A stretch of DNA of 64,000 nucleotides, from contig CAVUCH010000017.1 of assembly GCA_963739995.1 (NCBI GenBank), positions 186,001 through 250,000 of the forward strand, given 5' to 3'. The position numbers and the translations under genes were made by a program. Under the pieces are notes generated by a model, which was not told the origin of the DNA, made no database searches, and saw only the letters and a list, made by a program, of their open reading frames with translations. Origin of the DNA: CAVUCH01 sp963739995 (GTDB taxonomy: Bacteria > Acidobacteriota > Vicinamibacteria > Vicinamibacterales > JAENWD01). Below, one piece after another: positions 28,187 through 37,055 of the stretch; the first letter of the stretch is position 1; every line of letters starts with the position of its first letter.

Positions 28187-29659
28187 ATGCGTCCCTTCTC
28201 ACACCTTGCCTTCGCCGTCCTCACGGTCTTCGCTGCTGCAGCGCCCGCAACACGCACGGCGGGAACCGCCACTGCGTCCGGTGCCGGGACGACGGCCCCG
28301 ACTGCCACGCTCGAGGACCAGGTCGATCTCGCGGTGACCGTCTACAACTCGAACGTGGCCCTCGTGCGCGACGTCCGGCGGGTGACCCTGCCTGCAGGCG
28401 TGACGGACCTGCGGCTCCTCGACATCGCGGCCACCGTCAATCCCGCAACTGTGCACGTCCGCTCCCTGACCGAACCGTCGCGCCTGGGTGTGCTCGAGCA
28501 GAACTACCAGTTCGACCTGCTCAATCCCGATCGCCTGCTCCACAAGTACATCGGGCGCGACGTCAAGCTGCTGCGCCGGTACGACGAGAACGGCACCACA
28601 CGGGAGCGCGAGGTCACGGCCCGCCTCCTCGCGTACAACGAGGCGCCCGTGTGGCTGATCGACGGCGAGATCGTCACCGGCCTGCACGCAGACCAGTTGC
28701 GCTTTCCTGAGATCCCGCCGAACCTCCACAGCCGTCCAACCCTCGTCTGGCGGCTAGACAACACGGGGGCCTCACGGCACCGGCTCGAGACGTCATACCT
28801 CGCCGGCAACATGGACTGGACGGCCGACTACGTGCTCACCGTCGGGCGTGACGACGCGCGCGCCGATCTCGACGGGTGGGTTACCGTCTCGAACACGAGC
28901 GGCACGTCGTATCGCCAGGCGAGCCTGCAGCTCGTGGCCGGCGAGCTGCACCGCGTGCCGGAGACGCGCGCGAAGCTGGAAGAGCAGATGGAGCGCAGAG
29001 CCAGTGTGGCGCTCGATGCAGCCGCATTCGCCCGCGAGACGTTCTCCGAATACCACTTGTACACGCTGGGCCGCCGCACATCGCTGGCGGAGAACGAAAC
29101 AAAGCAGATTGCGCTCCTGAACACCAGCGGCGTCCCAGTGCGGAAACGATTCGTCGTGAACGGCCAGCAGTTCTACTACCGCAACCGGCAGGAGCCGGGC
29201 GCGCCGCTGCGCGACGACGTGGCGGTGCATTACACGTTCCGGAACGACGAGCCGTCCCGGCTCGGCATGCCGATGCCGGCAGGTACGGTGCGCGTCTATC
29301 AGGCAGACTCGAAAGGCGGATTGCAGTTCGCGGGCGAGGACCGCATCGACCACACGCCGAAGGACGAGGAGCTCACACTGCACATCGGCACTGCCTTCGA
29401 CCTCGTGTGCGACCGAAAGCAGACCGACTTCACCCGCGTCGCTGACAACGTGTACGAGCTCGCGTTTGCGATCGCGCTCCGCAACCACAAGACCGCACCG
29501 GTGACCGTCGAGGTGAACGAGCCCATCGCCGGAGACTGGCGCATGATCAGCTCGTCACACAACGCGACCAAGACCGACGCGTTCGCCGCCAGGTTCGTAA
29601 TACCGGTGGCTGCAGGCGGCGAGACGTTGCTGACCTACCGCGTGCGCGTGAGGTGGTGA
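28187..29659 (+). CDS. Exported DUF4139 domain protein
   Basis: 490 residues; GGAGG lies 9 bases before the ATG. A signal peptide (SHLAFAVLTVFAAAAPA) is followed by TVYNSNVALVRDVRRVTLPA, the N-terminal motif of the DUF4139 (mucoidy-inhibitor-A-like) family, and by NTGASRHRLETSYLAGNMDW, its conserved core. The C-terminal half is all-beta (YELAFAIALRNHKTAPVTVE). The molecular function of the family is unknown. It follows the sigma/anti-sigma pair by about 100 bases and may belong to its regulon. Confidence 0.85.
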   Translation: MRPFSHLAFAVLTVFAAAAPATRTAGTATASGAGTTAPTATLEDQVDLAVTVYNSNVALVRDVRRVTLPAGVTDLRLLDIAATVNPATVHVRSLTEPSRLGVLEQNYQFDLLNPDRLLHKYIGRDVKLLRRYDENGTTREREVTARLLAYNEAPVWLIDGEIVTGLHADQLRFPEIPPNLHSRPTLVWRLDNTGASRHRLETSYLAGNMDWTADYVLTVGRDDARADLDGWVTVSNTSGTSYRQASLQLVAGELHRVPETRAKLEEQMERRASVALDAAAFARETFSEYHLYTLGRRTSLAENETKQIALLNTSGVPVRKRFVVNGQQFYYRNRQEPGAPLRDDVAVHYTFRNDEPSRLGMPMPAGTVRVYQADSKGGLQFAGEDRIDHTPKDEELTLHIGTAFDLVCDRKQTDFTRVADNVYELAFAIALRNHKTAPVTVEVNEPIAGDWRMISSSHNATKTDAFAARFVIPVAAGGETLLTYRVRVRW

Positions 29660-29728
29660 GGCACACACGGCATAGAGGCTGCAGACGCAATGAGGATCGG
29701 GAGATTTCATCCACTCTGGAGGCCACGG

Positions 29729-30964
29729 ATGCCACACTCACTGCGCGATCTGTATATCGAGGAACTGCAAATCCTCTACTCTGCAGAACAGCAGATCATC
29801 GACGCCCTGCCGCAGCTCGCCTCGGCAGCCACATCGCCGGAGCTCGAGCGCGCATTCACGGAGCATCTCGAGCAGACGACAGTTCATCGCGAGCGCCTGG
29901 ACCTCATCCTGAAGAGCCTGAACGCCCAGCGGCGCGGCGACCAGTGTGAAGGGATGGCAGGGCTCATCAAGGAAGGGCGAGAACGGTTGCGGCAGGACAG
30001 CCCGAGCGACGTCAAGGACGCAGCGCTCATCTCGGCGGCGCAGCGCGTCGAGCACTACGAGATTGCGGGCTATGGGACCGCCCGCACGTACGCCGGCCTG
30101 CTCGGCGATTGGGAAGGCGAACGCCTCCTGCAGCAGACGCTCGACGAGGAGGGCGCGACGGACCAGCGGCTGACGGACTTGGCGACGAGCGGCATCAACC
30201 AGGACGCGGGCGACCGCGACGATGCCGGCGGAGGACGCCAGTGGTCACGCCTCCGGTACCTGGACGTGGACGACCTGGACAGCACGATGGACTACCGCAA
30301 GCTGACGATTCGCGGCCGTGCCGGGGAGGATCTCGGTTCGCTGGATGGGTTTGTGGTCGAAACGGTCAACTGCCGTCCCGTGTACTACGTCATCGATTCC
30401 GGCGGCTGGTTCATGGGCCGCCGGTATCTAGTCCCCGTCGGCCGGGCGACCCTCGAGGCCACGAGCAACGCGCTGGTGGTCGACGTCGACCGCGACACGA
30501 TCAGGTCCTATCCGGAGTTCAGCACGACCGCGTTCATGGCGATGTCGGACGACGAGATACGGCGCTATGAGCGCCGCGTCCTGCACACGATCAACCCGAA
30601 CGCGTCGGCGTCCACGACCTTCTGGGAGTCCTACGACCGGCTTCCCGACTATTCGCAGCCGGACTGGCTGCGTCCGGTCGCCCGCCAGCGGACACGCGAT
30701 CGCCTCGAGAGCCTTGCCTCGCCGGACCGCGACTGGCGCGGCCCGGACAGACGCACAGCGGAAGGCGGCACTGGCGCCACGACCGACTGGTCGCCCGCCG
30801 CGACGGTCCGCACACCGGACGGGCGCCTCGAGGAACACGTCGTTGCGCAACAGGATGAGTGGCGGCGGGATCCGCGCGACAACACGCGCGACGATGCGGG
30901 CCAGCGTATACGGGACAGCCGTGCACCGGAGCGCATCGACCACGACGACGATCTCGCGCGGTAG
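29729..30964 (+). CDS. DUF892 ferritin-like domain fused to a PRC-barrel domain
   Basis: 411 residues from ATG 29729, behind a GGAGG. Residues 1-160 are a DUF892/YciE-type four-helix domain (LRDLYIEELQILYSAEQQII, AAQRVEHYEIAGYGTARTYA, LLQQTLDEEGATDQRL), with the carboxylates and histidines expected of the diiron-like family. Residues 185-270 are a PRC-barrel (RKLTIRGRAGEDLGSLDGFV, then FMGRRYLVPVGRATLEA). The last 130 residues are charged, repetitive and probably disordered. DUF892 proteins are stress-induced; PRC barrels mediate RNA or protein contacts. The fusion is unusual and its role is unknown. Confidence 0.84.
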   Translation: MPHSLRDLYIEELQILYSAEQQIIDALPQLASAATSPELERAFTEHLEQTTVHRERLDLILKSLNAQRRGDQCEGMAGLIKEGRERLRQDSPSDVKDAALISAAQRVEHYEIAGYGTARTYAGLLGDWEGERLLQQTLDEEGATDQRLTDLATSGINQDAGDRDDAGGGRQWSRLRYLDVDDLDSTMDYRKLTIRGRAGEDLGSLDGFVVETVNCRPVYYVIDSGGWFMGRRYLVPVGRATLEATSNALVVDVDRDTIRSYPEFSTTAFMAMSDDEIRRYERRVLHTINPNASASTTFWESYDRLPDYSQPDWLRPVARQRTRDRLESLASPDRDWRGPDRRTAEGGTGATTDWSPAATVRTPDGRLEEHVVAQQDEWRRDPRDNTRDDAGQRIRDSRAPERIDHDDDLAR

Positions 30965-31120
30965 ATCGGGGAACTGGCGCGGGCACCAAGGCAAGGTCGG
31001 TGATGCCCGGGGCGCTTCGGCCGCCGGGCCTACACCGACCGCCTGCACCGACATTGTGGGCCGAGGTGCCCCGGATCGGGCGGCGTGCTACTCTCCCGCG
31101 ACAGGAGGGCCCGACCACCG

Positions 31121-32206
31121 GTGGCAAAGCTTCCCAGGCGCGCGCGCGGCCGGCACAACGAGATCGTCCGGCAATGGGAGATCATCCGTACGCTCGAAGA
31201 GTCGACGCACGGCAAGTCGCTCCGGGCGCTGGCCGAGCAGCTGTCTGTGACCCAGCGGACGATCCGCCGGGATCTGGAAGTGATCGAACGCGCCGGCTTC
31301 ATGCTCGATCAGATCACGGTCGACGACGAGCGGCGGTGGATCCTGAAGCGTGACTTCTTCAGCGGCGTCGCCGCCCGCGGGTTCACGTTGTCGGAGATGT
31401 GCGCGCTGTATTTCAGCCGCTCGCTGCTGGAGTGCTTCGGAGGCGCGCCGTTCCATGAGGATCTGACCCGCGCGTTCGACAAAATCGAGAACGCGCTCCC
31501 GCCTGGCCTCTGGCGTTACATCGAGCAGTTGCCTGCGGTGCTCGGCAGCAAGGCCGATCGGCCCAAGAAGCGCGGAACGAACGTGCCCGCCTACCTCGCA
31601 CGTCTCACTGATGCCGTGCTCGATCACAAGCGGATCGTCATGCGCTACGAGTCGTTTTCCAGCCAGGCGATCAAGGACTACCGGATTGAGCCGCATCGGC
31701 TTGTGTACGGCCAGGGCGGCCTGTACCTCCACGCGTTCGTGCCGATCTACGGGGAGATGCGGACCTTCGCCGTCGAGCGGATCAAGCACCTGTCGACGCT
31801 CGATGAGGTGTTCGAAGCACGCGCGGACGTCGGCTCCGACGTGTTCCCGCACTCCATGGGCGTCTACAGCGGCCGGCCCGAACACGTCGTCCTCGAGTTC
31901 ACGGCGAAGATGGCGCCGTACGTCCTCGAGCGTGAGTGGCACCGGACACAGACCGTCGACAAGCGGCCGGACGGGTCCTTGCGCCTCACCATCCAGGTCT
32001 CAGTGGACTGGGCGCTGCGCAACTGGATTCTGAGCTTCGGCGGCGACGTGCGTGTCGTCGAACCCAGGCCGCTGGCGGAACAGATCCTCGATCAGCTCGA
32101 AGAAGCGCGACGCCAGTACGCGCCGCAGCTGGACTTCGACGTGGCGGACGCCCCCGTGTCCGCGCTGGACTCCTCAACCCAGCGCCGCCTGCTCCGCGTG
32201 AAATAA
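31121..32206 (+). CDS. WYL-domain transcriptional regulator
   Basis: About 361 residues from GTG 31121, behind AGGAGG (12-base spacing); an earlier GTG at 31085 is possible. The N terminus is a winged helix-turn-helix of the DeoR/HTH_11 type (LRALAEQLSVTQRTIRRDLE). The central WYL domain (LDHKRIVMRYESFSSQAIKD, IEPHRLVYGQGGLYLHAF) is thought to bind a small ligand or nucleic acid. The C-terminal WCX-type extension ends in WILSFGGDVRVVEPRPLAEQ. Such regulators often control DNA-repair or defence genes, but no such genes are adjacent. A perfect 22-bp inverted repeat starts two bases after its stop. Confidence 0.87.
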   Translation: MAKLPRRARGRHNEIVRQWEIIRTLEESTHGKSLRALAEQLSVTQRTIRRDLEVIERAGFMLDQITVDDERRWILKRDFFSGVAARGFTLSEMCALYFSRSLLECFGGAPFHEDLTRAFDKIENALPPGLWRYIEQLPAVLGSKADRPKKRGTNVPAYLARLTDAVLDHKRIVMRYESFSSQAIKDYRIEPHRLVYGQGGLYLHAFVPIYGEMRTFAVERIKHLSTLDEVFEARADVGSDVFPHSMGVYSGRPEHVVLEFTAKMAPYVLEREWHRTQTVDKRPDGSLRLTIQVSVDWALRNWILSFGGDVRVVEPRPLAEQILDQLEEARRQYAPQLDFDVADAPVSALDSSTQRRLLRVK

Positions 32207-32208
32207 AT

Positions 32209-32255
32209 GAGATCGGGAGGTGTTTCGCAAAAATTGCGAAACACCTCCCGATCTC
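32209..32255. repeat. Perfect 22-bp inverted repeat GAGATCGGGAGGTGTTTCGCAA
   Basis: Left arm 32209-32230 and right arm 32234-32255 are exact reverse complements with an AAA loop. The arm core GAGATCGGGAGGTGTTT recurs three times at 47981-48087. There is no T-run after either arm, so it is not a standard terminator. It lies between the WYL regulator stop and the amidohydrolase start, which are only 71 bases apart. Confidence 0.95.
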
Positions 32256-32277
32256 AATTGCAGAATCTGAGCGGTCG

Positions 32278-33570
32278 ATGCGCAGTCTGATTGCCCTGTT
32301 GCTACTGGTAGCGGCCCTCAGCCAGGCTCCCGGCCGCGCCCTCGTCCTCGATCGCGCCCGCCTGATTGATGGCACCGGACGGCCACCGCTCCCCGAAGCG
32401 CGAATTGTCGTGGAAGGGGATCGCATCACGGCGGTGGGACCGATGGCCAGCGTACCGGCGCCCGAGGGCGCCGATCACGTCGATCTCGCCGGTCGCACGA
32501 TGCTGCCCGGCCTGATAGACGCGCACTTCCACATCGAGAACCGCCCGCCCGACCCGAAGCTGGCGCTGCACCAGCTCGCGAACGGCGTCACCGCGTTCCG
32601 CGACCCTGGCCAGTGGAACGAATACTTCGATGGCCTGCAGCAGATCATGAGACGGGACGGCCTGGAGGGACCACGCATCCACACGGCCGGCCCGCACATC
32701 GACGGACCGGGACCGACGCCGTATCCGAACGACTCCGTGATCGCACGCGATGCCGAGGAGGCACGGCACTTCGCCGAGCGAGGGATCGCGCAGGGTGCAA
32801 CGGCGATCAAGATCTACTTCCGCCTGCCGCTCGGCAGCGCACAAGCGGTCATCGACGTCTGCCGCACACGCGGCGTGGTCTCGACGGCGCACCTCGAGGG
32901 CCTCGAGGCGGGCGCGCTGTTCGAATACGGCCTCGACGGCGTGGAGCACATCACGTCGCTCGGACCGAGCCTGCTTCCCCAGGGCGCACGCGAGCAGTAC
33001 CGGCAGGCGGTGCTCGCCAACAACGCCGCGCGCACCGAGGGGCGCTACGCCGTGTTCGCCGGCCTCGATCTCGACAGCGCGGATGCGCGGGCGCTCTGGG
33101 ACGTGATCGGCAGACGGCACCCCTTCATCGACCCCACTCTTGCGGTGTTCGAGCGGCGCCCCCGCGTCTCTGAAGACAAGGCGAAGCCGGAGGTCGTGGC
33201 GACCCGGGCCGCAGGGTTCCAGAACATGCTGCGGGCGACGCGCCGTGCGTTCGAGGCCGGCGCGCGGATCGTGGTGGGCGGGCACACGACCGTGCCGTTC
33301 GCCGGGCGTGGAGAAGCGCCGTGGCGTGAGATTGAGCTGCTGGTCCAGGCCGGACTCACCCCGATGCAGGCGCTGCAGGCAGCGACCGCGAACGGCGCGG
33401 CGTTCCTGGGACGCTCCCGCGACCTTGGCACCGTCGAGCCGGGCAAGCTCGCGGATCTTGTCGTCCTCACAGGCGATCCGCTCACGCGCATCTCGGACAT
33501 CCGCACCGTCGAGCGCGTCCTCGCCGGCGGCGCCTGGATAGACGTGCAGAAGTACCGTCGAGAGCAATGA
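32278..33570 (+). CDS. Exported amidohydrolase family protein
   Basis: 430 residues from ATG 32278, with a signal peptide (LIALLLLVAALSQAPGRA). Metal ligands are visible as LPGLIDAHFHIEN (HxH), a lysine in GATAIKIYFRL, and histidines in STAHLEGLE and DGVEHIT. The position that normally carries the catalytic aspartate (G-T-D) reads VVGGHTTVPFAGRGE, with no aspartate, so activity may be altered. The C-terminal barrel-closing segment GTVEPGKLADLVVLTGDPL is typical of imidazolonepropionase/prolidase-like members. It follows the WYL regulator across the inverted repeat. Confidence 0.86.
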   Translation: MRSLIALLLLVAALSQAPGRALVLDRARLIDGTGRPPLPEARIVVEGDRITAVGPMASVPAPEGADHVDLAGRTMLPGLIDAHFHIENRPPDPKLALHQLANGVTAFRDPGQWNEYFDGLQQIMRRDGLEGPRIHTAGPHIDGPGPTPYPNDSVIARDAEEARHFAERGIAQGATAIKIYFRLPLGSAQAVIDVCRTRGVVSTAHLEGLEAGALFEYGLDGVEHITSLGPSLLPQGAREQYRQAVLANNAARTEGRYAVFAGLDLDSADARALWDVIGRRHPFIDPTLAVFERRPRVSEDKAKPEVVATRAAGFQNMLRATRRAFEAGARIVVGGHTTVPFAGRGEAPWREIELLVQAGLTPMQALQAATANGAAFLGRSRDLGTVEPGKLADLVVLTGDPLTRISDIRTVERVLAGGAWIDVQKYRREQ

Positions 33571-33767
33571 TCGATGCGACGGCACACCGTACGTGGCGGC
33601 GACTAGGCTGCAAGGTATAGCCACACGGCCCGGCTTCCGAGCACGCCCGTACGGGCCCTGACGTCTCGCTCGAGCTTTCGCACGAGGCGCCGCACCGCGC
33701 GGCTCCTTCGACAGCACTACGAGTTACGATAGCGGGCCGGTCATTCCATATTGTCTAGAGCCGATGC

Positions 33768-34298
33768 CTACGTACGGGCGTCCATACGCGCCGCGTTCCG
33801 ACTCTCCCACTCACGCCAGAAATGAATCAGGTCCATGCTCTTCGGCGGTGCCGCCCCCAGTTGGCGCAGCATCGTCGTGACCTGCCCGCGATGGTACGTG
33901 GCATGGTTGACCACATGCTGCACCATCTGTTGCAACGTGGACTCTCCAGCCGCCCCGCTCAGCAGGGTGTAGGCGAAGCGGCGCGTGGGTCCCTCCGGGC
34001 CGGCCGACGCGAGGAACGTGTGCATGCGAGCCTCATGTTCGACCCACGCGCCGCGAAGGCTCGCAACGTCGGGGAACATGTCCGCGGGCAGCAGCGCGGT
34101 GGGCGACCGTCCTTCCCATCGCGAGTGCCACGCCCACTCGGCTGAGTAGGTGTGCACCAGGGTGGCGTGGATTGAGGGAAAGCTGCTGGAGAGGTTGCGC
34201 CCGTACTGCTCGTCCGTGAGCGGCGTCACCGCGTCGAGGATGCGGTCGCGCGCCCAGTAGTGGTACTCGAGCAACTGGTGGAGATCATCGATCGTCAT
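33768..34298 (-). CDS. DinB-family metal-binding protein
   Basis: 176 residues from ATG 34298, behind GAGGAG. It has the DinB/YfiT four-helix pattern: HQLLEYHYWARDRILDAV at the N terminus, a histidine in ATLVHTYSAEWAWH, and the C-terminal pair in VNHATYHRGQVTTMLRQLG. The three histidines normally bind a metal; many relatives are thiol-dependent S-transferases. The start overlaps the upstream glycosidase-like gene's stop as TGATG, so the two are translationally coupled. Confidence 0.87.
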   Translation of the reverse strand: MTIDDLHQLLEYHYWARDRILDAVTPLTDEQYGRNLSSSFPSIHATLVHTYSAEWAWHSRWEGRSPTALLPADMFPDVASLRGAWVEHEARMHTFLASAGPEGPTRRFAYTLLSGAAGESTLQQMVQHVVNHATYHRGQVTTMLRQLGAAPPKSMDLIHFWREWESRNAARMDART

Positions 34299-35513
34299 CA
34301 CCCGCTCCTCTCCCGCGGCGCAGCGGACGCCGCAGGCCCGGTCGGCGCTGAGGCGACACCTATCCGCGAATCGCCCATTCCGTAATACAGCAGCCATCGT
34401 CCATCGAAGTGCACGAGGCCCTCGACGAAGCACACGTTCTCAACCTGGCCGGTGATTTCGTGCGCAGTGCGCACGCTGATGAAGGGCTCCGTGGTTCTCC
34501 CGATCAGGGCGCCGGGCGCCTGCGAGTCGAACAGGGCTTGCCCGCCCGAATAGGCCATCTCCGGCAGCTGCGGATCACCAGCCTCGCTGCTTGTTTGCGC
34601 CGTTGTACAGCAGCAGGATTCCGTGTGGCGTCAGCATCGGCGGAGGCCCGGGCTCGACGAGGGCGCTGTCGAACCTGCGCCGGCGAGGCGCCAGCGCCGA
34701 GACCAGTGTCGGGTGATTTGCGGCGATCTGCCCCGCCCCCAGCGGCCGCTCGACCGGCGTCCACTCCACCAGGTTGTCGGACGTGGCGACGAAGACGTCC
34801 GTGTCGCCCCAGTACATCCAGTATCGCCCGTCGATCCGCGCGGCGACGGGACGTCCACCGCGTGATTCGCACACGATCGCGCCGGACTTCGACCACAGGT
34901 CGCGATACCGGCCCTGGCCTGCCCTGCCAAACGCGAGCCCGTGCTTGTTCCAGGTGACGAGGTCGGTCGATGTGGCGACGCACAGGCGCGCGGTAGTGCC
35001 GTCGTACGCCGTGTACGTCAGGACATAGCGGCTGTCGGCGGTTTCGACGACCCGCGGATCCTCACAGCCGCCTTCCCATTCGAACTGACGCAGCGCGTCG
35101 TTGTCGGGATACAGCACCGGAGTGGCCCGGCGTTCGAAATGCAGGCCGTCCCGGCTCGTTGCGAGCCCGAGCCGGGACGTGCCCGCCGGGCGGCCGACGC
35201 TGTCCTGCGCCCGATAGAGCAGGTGCACGAGCCCGTTGCGCACCACGGCGGCGGGGTTGAAGACGTCCTTCTCCTCCCAGTTCACCTCACGGCGGGCCAC
35301 CGGGCAGATGAACCGTGTCTCTGCGCGCGGGATCAGGATCGGCCGGCCCCGCAGCTCGCGTGTGAACGGGCCGATCGTCCATGGCGGCTCGGTGCGGCTC
35401 GGTGCAGTGCCCTGATGCCGGACGGGTGGATCGGCCGCGAGCGCCGGCGCGCGGGTCACCAGCGGCACGGCGGCGCAGGCGCGGAGCCAGTCACGACGCG
35501 AGAGCGCAGCCAT
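34298..35513 (-). CDS. Exported GH130-like glycosidase or phosphorylase, one frameshift
   Basis: ATG 35513 begins a Tat-like leader (LSRRDWLRACAAVPLVTRAP). The body is a five-bladed propeller of the GH130/GH43-like superfamily: VFNPAAVVRNGLVHLLYRAQ, GCEDPRVVETADSRYVLTYT, DLWSKSGAIV. The frame stops at 34575 right after LLLYNGANKQRG, but removing one base near 34585 continues as GDPQLPEMAYSGGQALFD and the conserved end (VENVCFVEGLVHFDGRWLLY), giving about 404 residues. GH130 members cleave or phosphorolyse mannosides; specificity here is unknown. The stop overlaps the DinB start (TGATG). Confidence 0.8.
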
Positions 35514-35616
35514 GCGCGCATGGTAGCGCAGCCGGCGCAGAACACGGCCTCATCTCAGAACGAAGCAGTCCCGGGCGGGCTTCATTGGCCGCCGCGAGCT
35601 CGCCGAGTAGACGAGC

Positions 35617-36327
35617 TCAGCGCAAAGCGCCAGCTGCCCACTGCACGGCGTTACGAACGAGCGCACGGTAGCCCCCGTCACGGTGTGCCTCCGAGCCGTG
35701 CCCAAGCTGTATGTACACGACACGCGCGCCGCGATAGGCGCTGATCCATGCGACCGGACCATCGCTCGTCGGATGGCTCGTTGCGAGCAGCACCGTGTTG
35801 GTCGGCGCGATCCACATGCCCTTGTACGTTTCGTCGTGGATGCGCGTGGGTGTCAGTCGCCTGGTGACCGCATGGGGTGTCACAACCCTCAAATCGATCT
35901 CCTGATCGTGCAGGTAGGTAGACGCGGGCGTGCCGCCCTGCGCCTTCTCGAAGTACTGACCTCCGATCAGCTCCCGGTACCACGCCCAGCCGGGATAGCT
36001 GACGATCGCGTGGTGCAGCGCGACCACCCCGCCGCCGCTCTCGACGAATTGCCGGAAGTGTGCCATCCCCGTGGAGGAGAGCGATGGCGACATGTCGTAT
36101 AGCACGAGGGTGTCGTAACGGCCGCGCAGATCGCGCCGGAACGCCTCCTCGTTCGACACCGCGTGGTCCCACGCGAGGCCGTCCTGTTCGAAGACACTGT
36201 AGAAGGACGTCGGATACTCGTGGCCGCCGGTCACCACGAGCAGGCGCACGGGCGTCGTCGCGGCAGACGTGGCGAAGGCACACGCGAGCGCGAGCACCAC
36301 GAGGAGAACGGTGATCCGGCGCGGCAT
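35617..36327 (-). CDS. Exported ThuA-like protein
   Basis: 236 residues with a signal peptide (ITVLLVVLALACAFATSAA). The ThuA/glutamine-amidotransferase-like fold is shown by VRLLVVTGGHEYPTSFYSVF, YDTLVLYDMSPSLS, GGGVVALHHAIVSYPGWAWY and the terminal ARVVYIQLGHGSEAH. ThuA-like proteins occur with sugar uptake and oxidation genes; the reaction is unknown. The neighbouring glycosidase-like gene downstream on the same strand suggests a carbohydrate role. Confidence 0.87.
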   Translation of the reverse strand: MPRRITVLLVVLALACAFATSAATTPVRLLVVTGGHEYPTSFYSVFEQDGLAWDHAVSNEEAFRRDLRGRYDTLVLYDMSPSLSSTGMAHFRQFVESGGGVVALHHAIVSYPGWAWYRELIGGQYFEKAQGGTPASTYLHDQEIDLRVVTPHAVTRRLTPTRIHDETYKGMWIAPTNTVLLATSHPTSDGPVAWISAYRGARVVYIQLGHGSEAHRDGGYRALVRNAVQWAAGALR

Positions 36328-36443
36328 GCAGCGAATTGTACGCCCGGCAACCTGGGTCTATAATCACCCTCCGCCGGCGTCGGGTCCGATCGCGTTCACT
36401 GTAATCGACACGCCGGTGCAGGCCGAGTGGGCAGAGGACAAAG

Positions 36444-36938
36444 ATGACTGCAGTCGACGTGCTGCTTGCGCAATTTGACCAGGGCTATAACAGCAAGTCA
36501 TGGCACGGAACGAACCTGCGCGGATCTATCCGCGGCCTCACCGCCCGGGAGTCCGCGTGGCGTCCGCACCCGGCCCGCCACAGCATCCAGGAAATCGTCG
36601 TTCACGCCGCGTACTGGAAGTACACCGCGCGCCGCCGGCTCAAAGGCGAGAAGCGGGGATCCTTCCCATTGAAGGGATCGGATTGGTTCCGCCGCGACAC
36701 GGCTGACGACGAGCTCTGGAGTGCGGACGTGCGGCTGCTCGACGAGTGTCACCGCACCCTCCGCTCGGCCATCGCCGCTCTCTCTCCGGCCGGTCTTCAG
36801 CGGAGCGTCGGACAATCCGTGACGGTGCTGTCGCTGGTGTCGGGCATCATCGCGCACGACCTGTACCATGCGGGCCAGATTCAGCTGCTGAAGCGGATGC
36901 AGGGTGGGCATTCGGGCGCGCCCCTCGAATCTCCGTGA
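36444..36938 (+). CDS. DinB-like protein
   Basis: 164 residues. It has the layout of a DinB-superfamily four-helix protein: an N-terminal helix (VDVLLAQFDQGYNSKSWHG), a first conserved histidine in HSIQEIVVHAAYWKYTARRR, and a C-terminal HDLYHAGQIQLLKRM with the usual H-x3-H-x-G-Q pattern. The three histidines expected to hold a metal are present. Similarity to the other two DinB proteins of the window is limited to these motifs. It is transcribed divergently from the ThuA-like gene. The function is unknown. Confidence 0.8.
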   Translation: MTAVDVLLAQFDQGYNSKSWHGTNLRGSIRGLTARESAWRPHPARHSIQEIVVHAAYWKYTARRRLKGEKRGSFPLKGSDWFRRDTADDELWSADVRLLDECHRTLRSAIAALSPAGLQRSVGQSVTVLSLVSGIIAHDLYHAGQIQLLKRMQGGHSGAPLESP

Positions 36939-37055
36939 CCTCGAGCACGGCGAGCAGGCGAGCGGCGAGACAGGGGCGCATCATGCCGCAGAGGCTAGCA
37001 AGCCGTCCGGCGCTCGGAATTTCGTCGTCGTCTCAGTGCCTTGCCCGCGAGGGGC

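Noticed and set aside
32209..32255. Hairpin considered as an intrinsic terminator
   Set aside because: No T-run follows on either strand, and the same arm sequence recurs elsewhere as a dispersed repeat.
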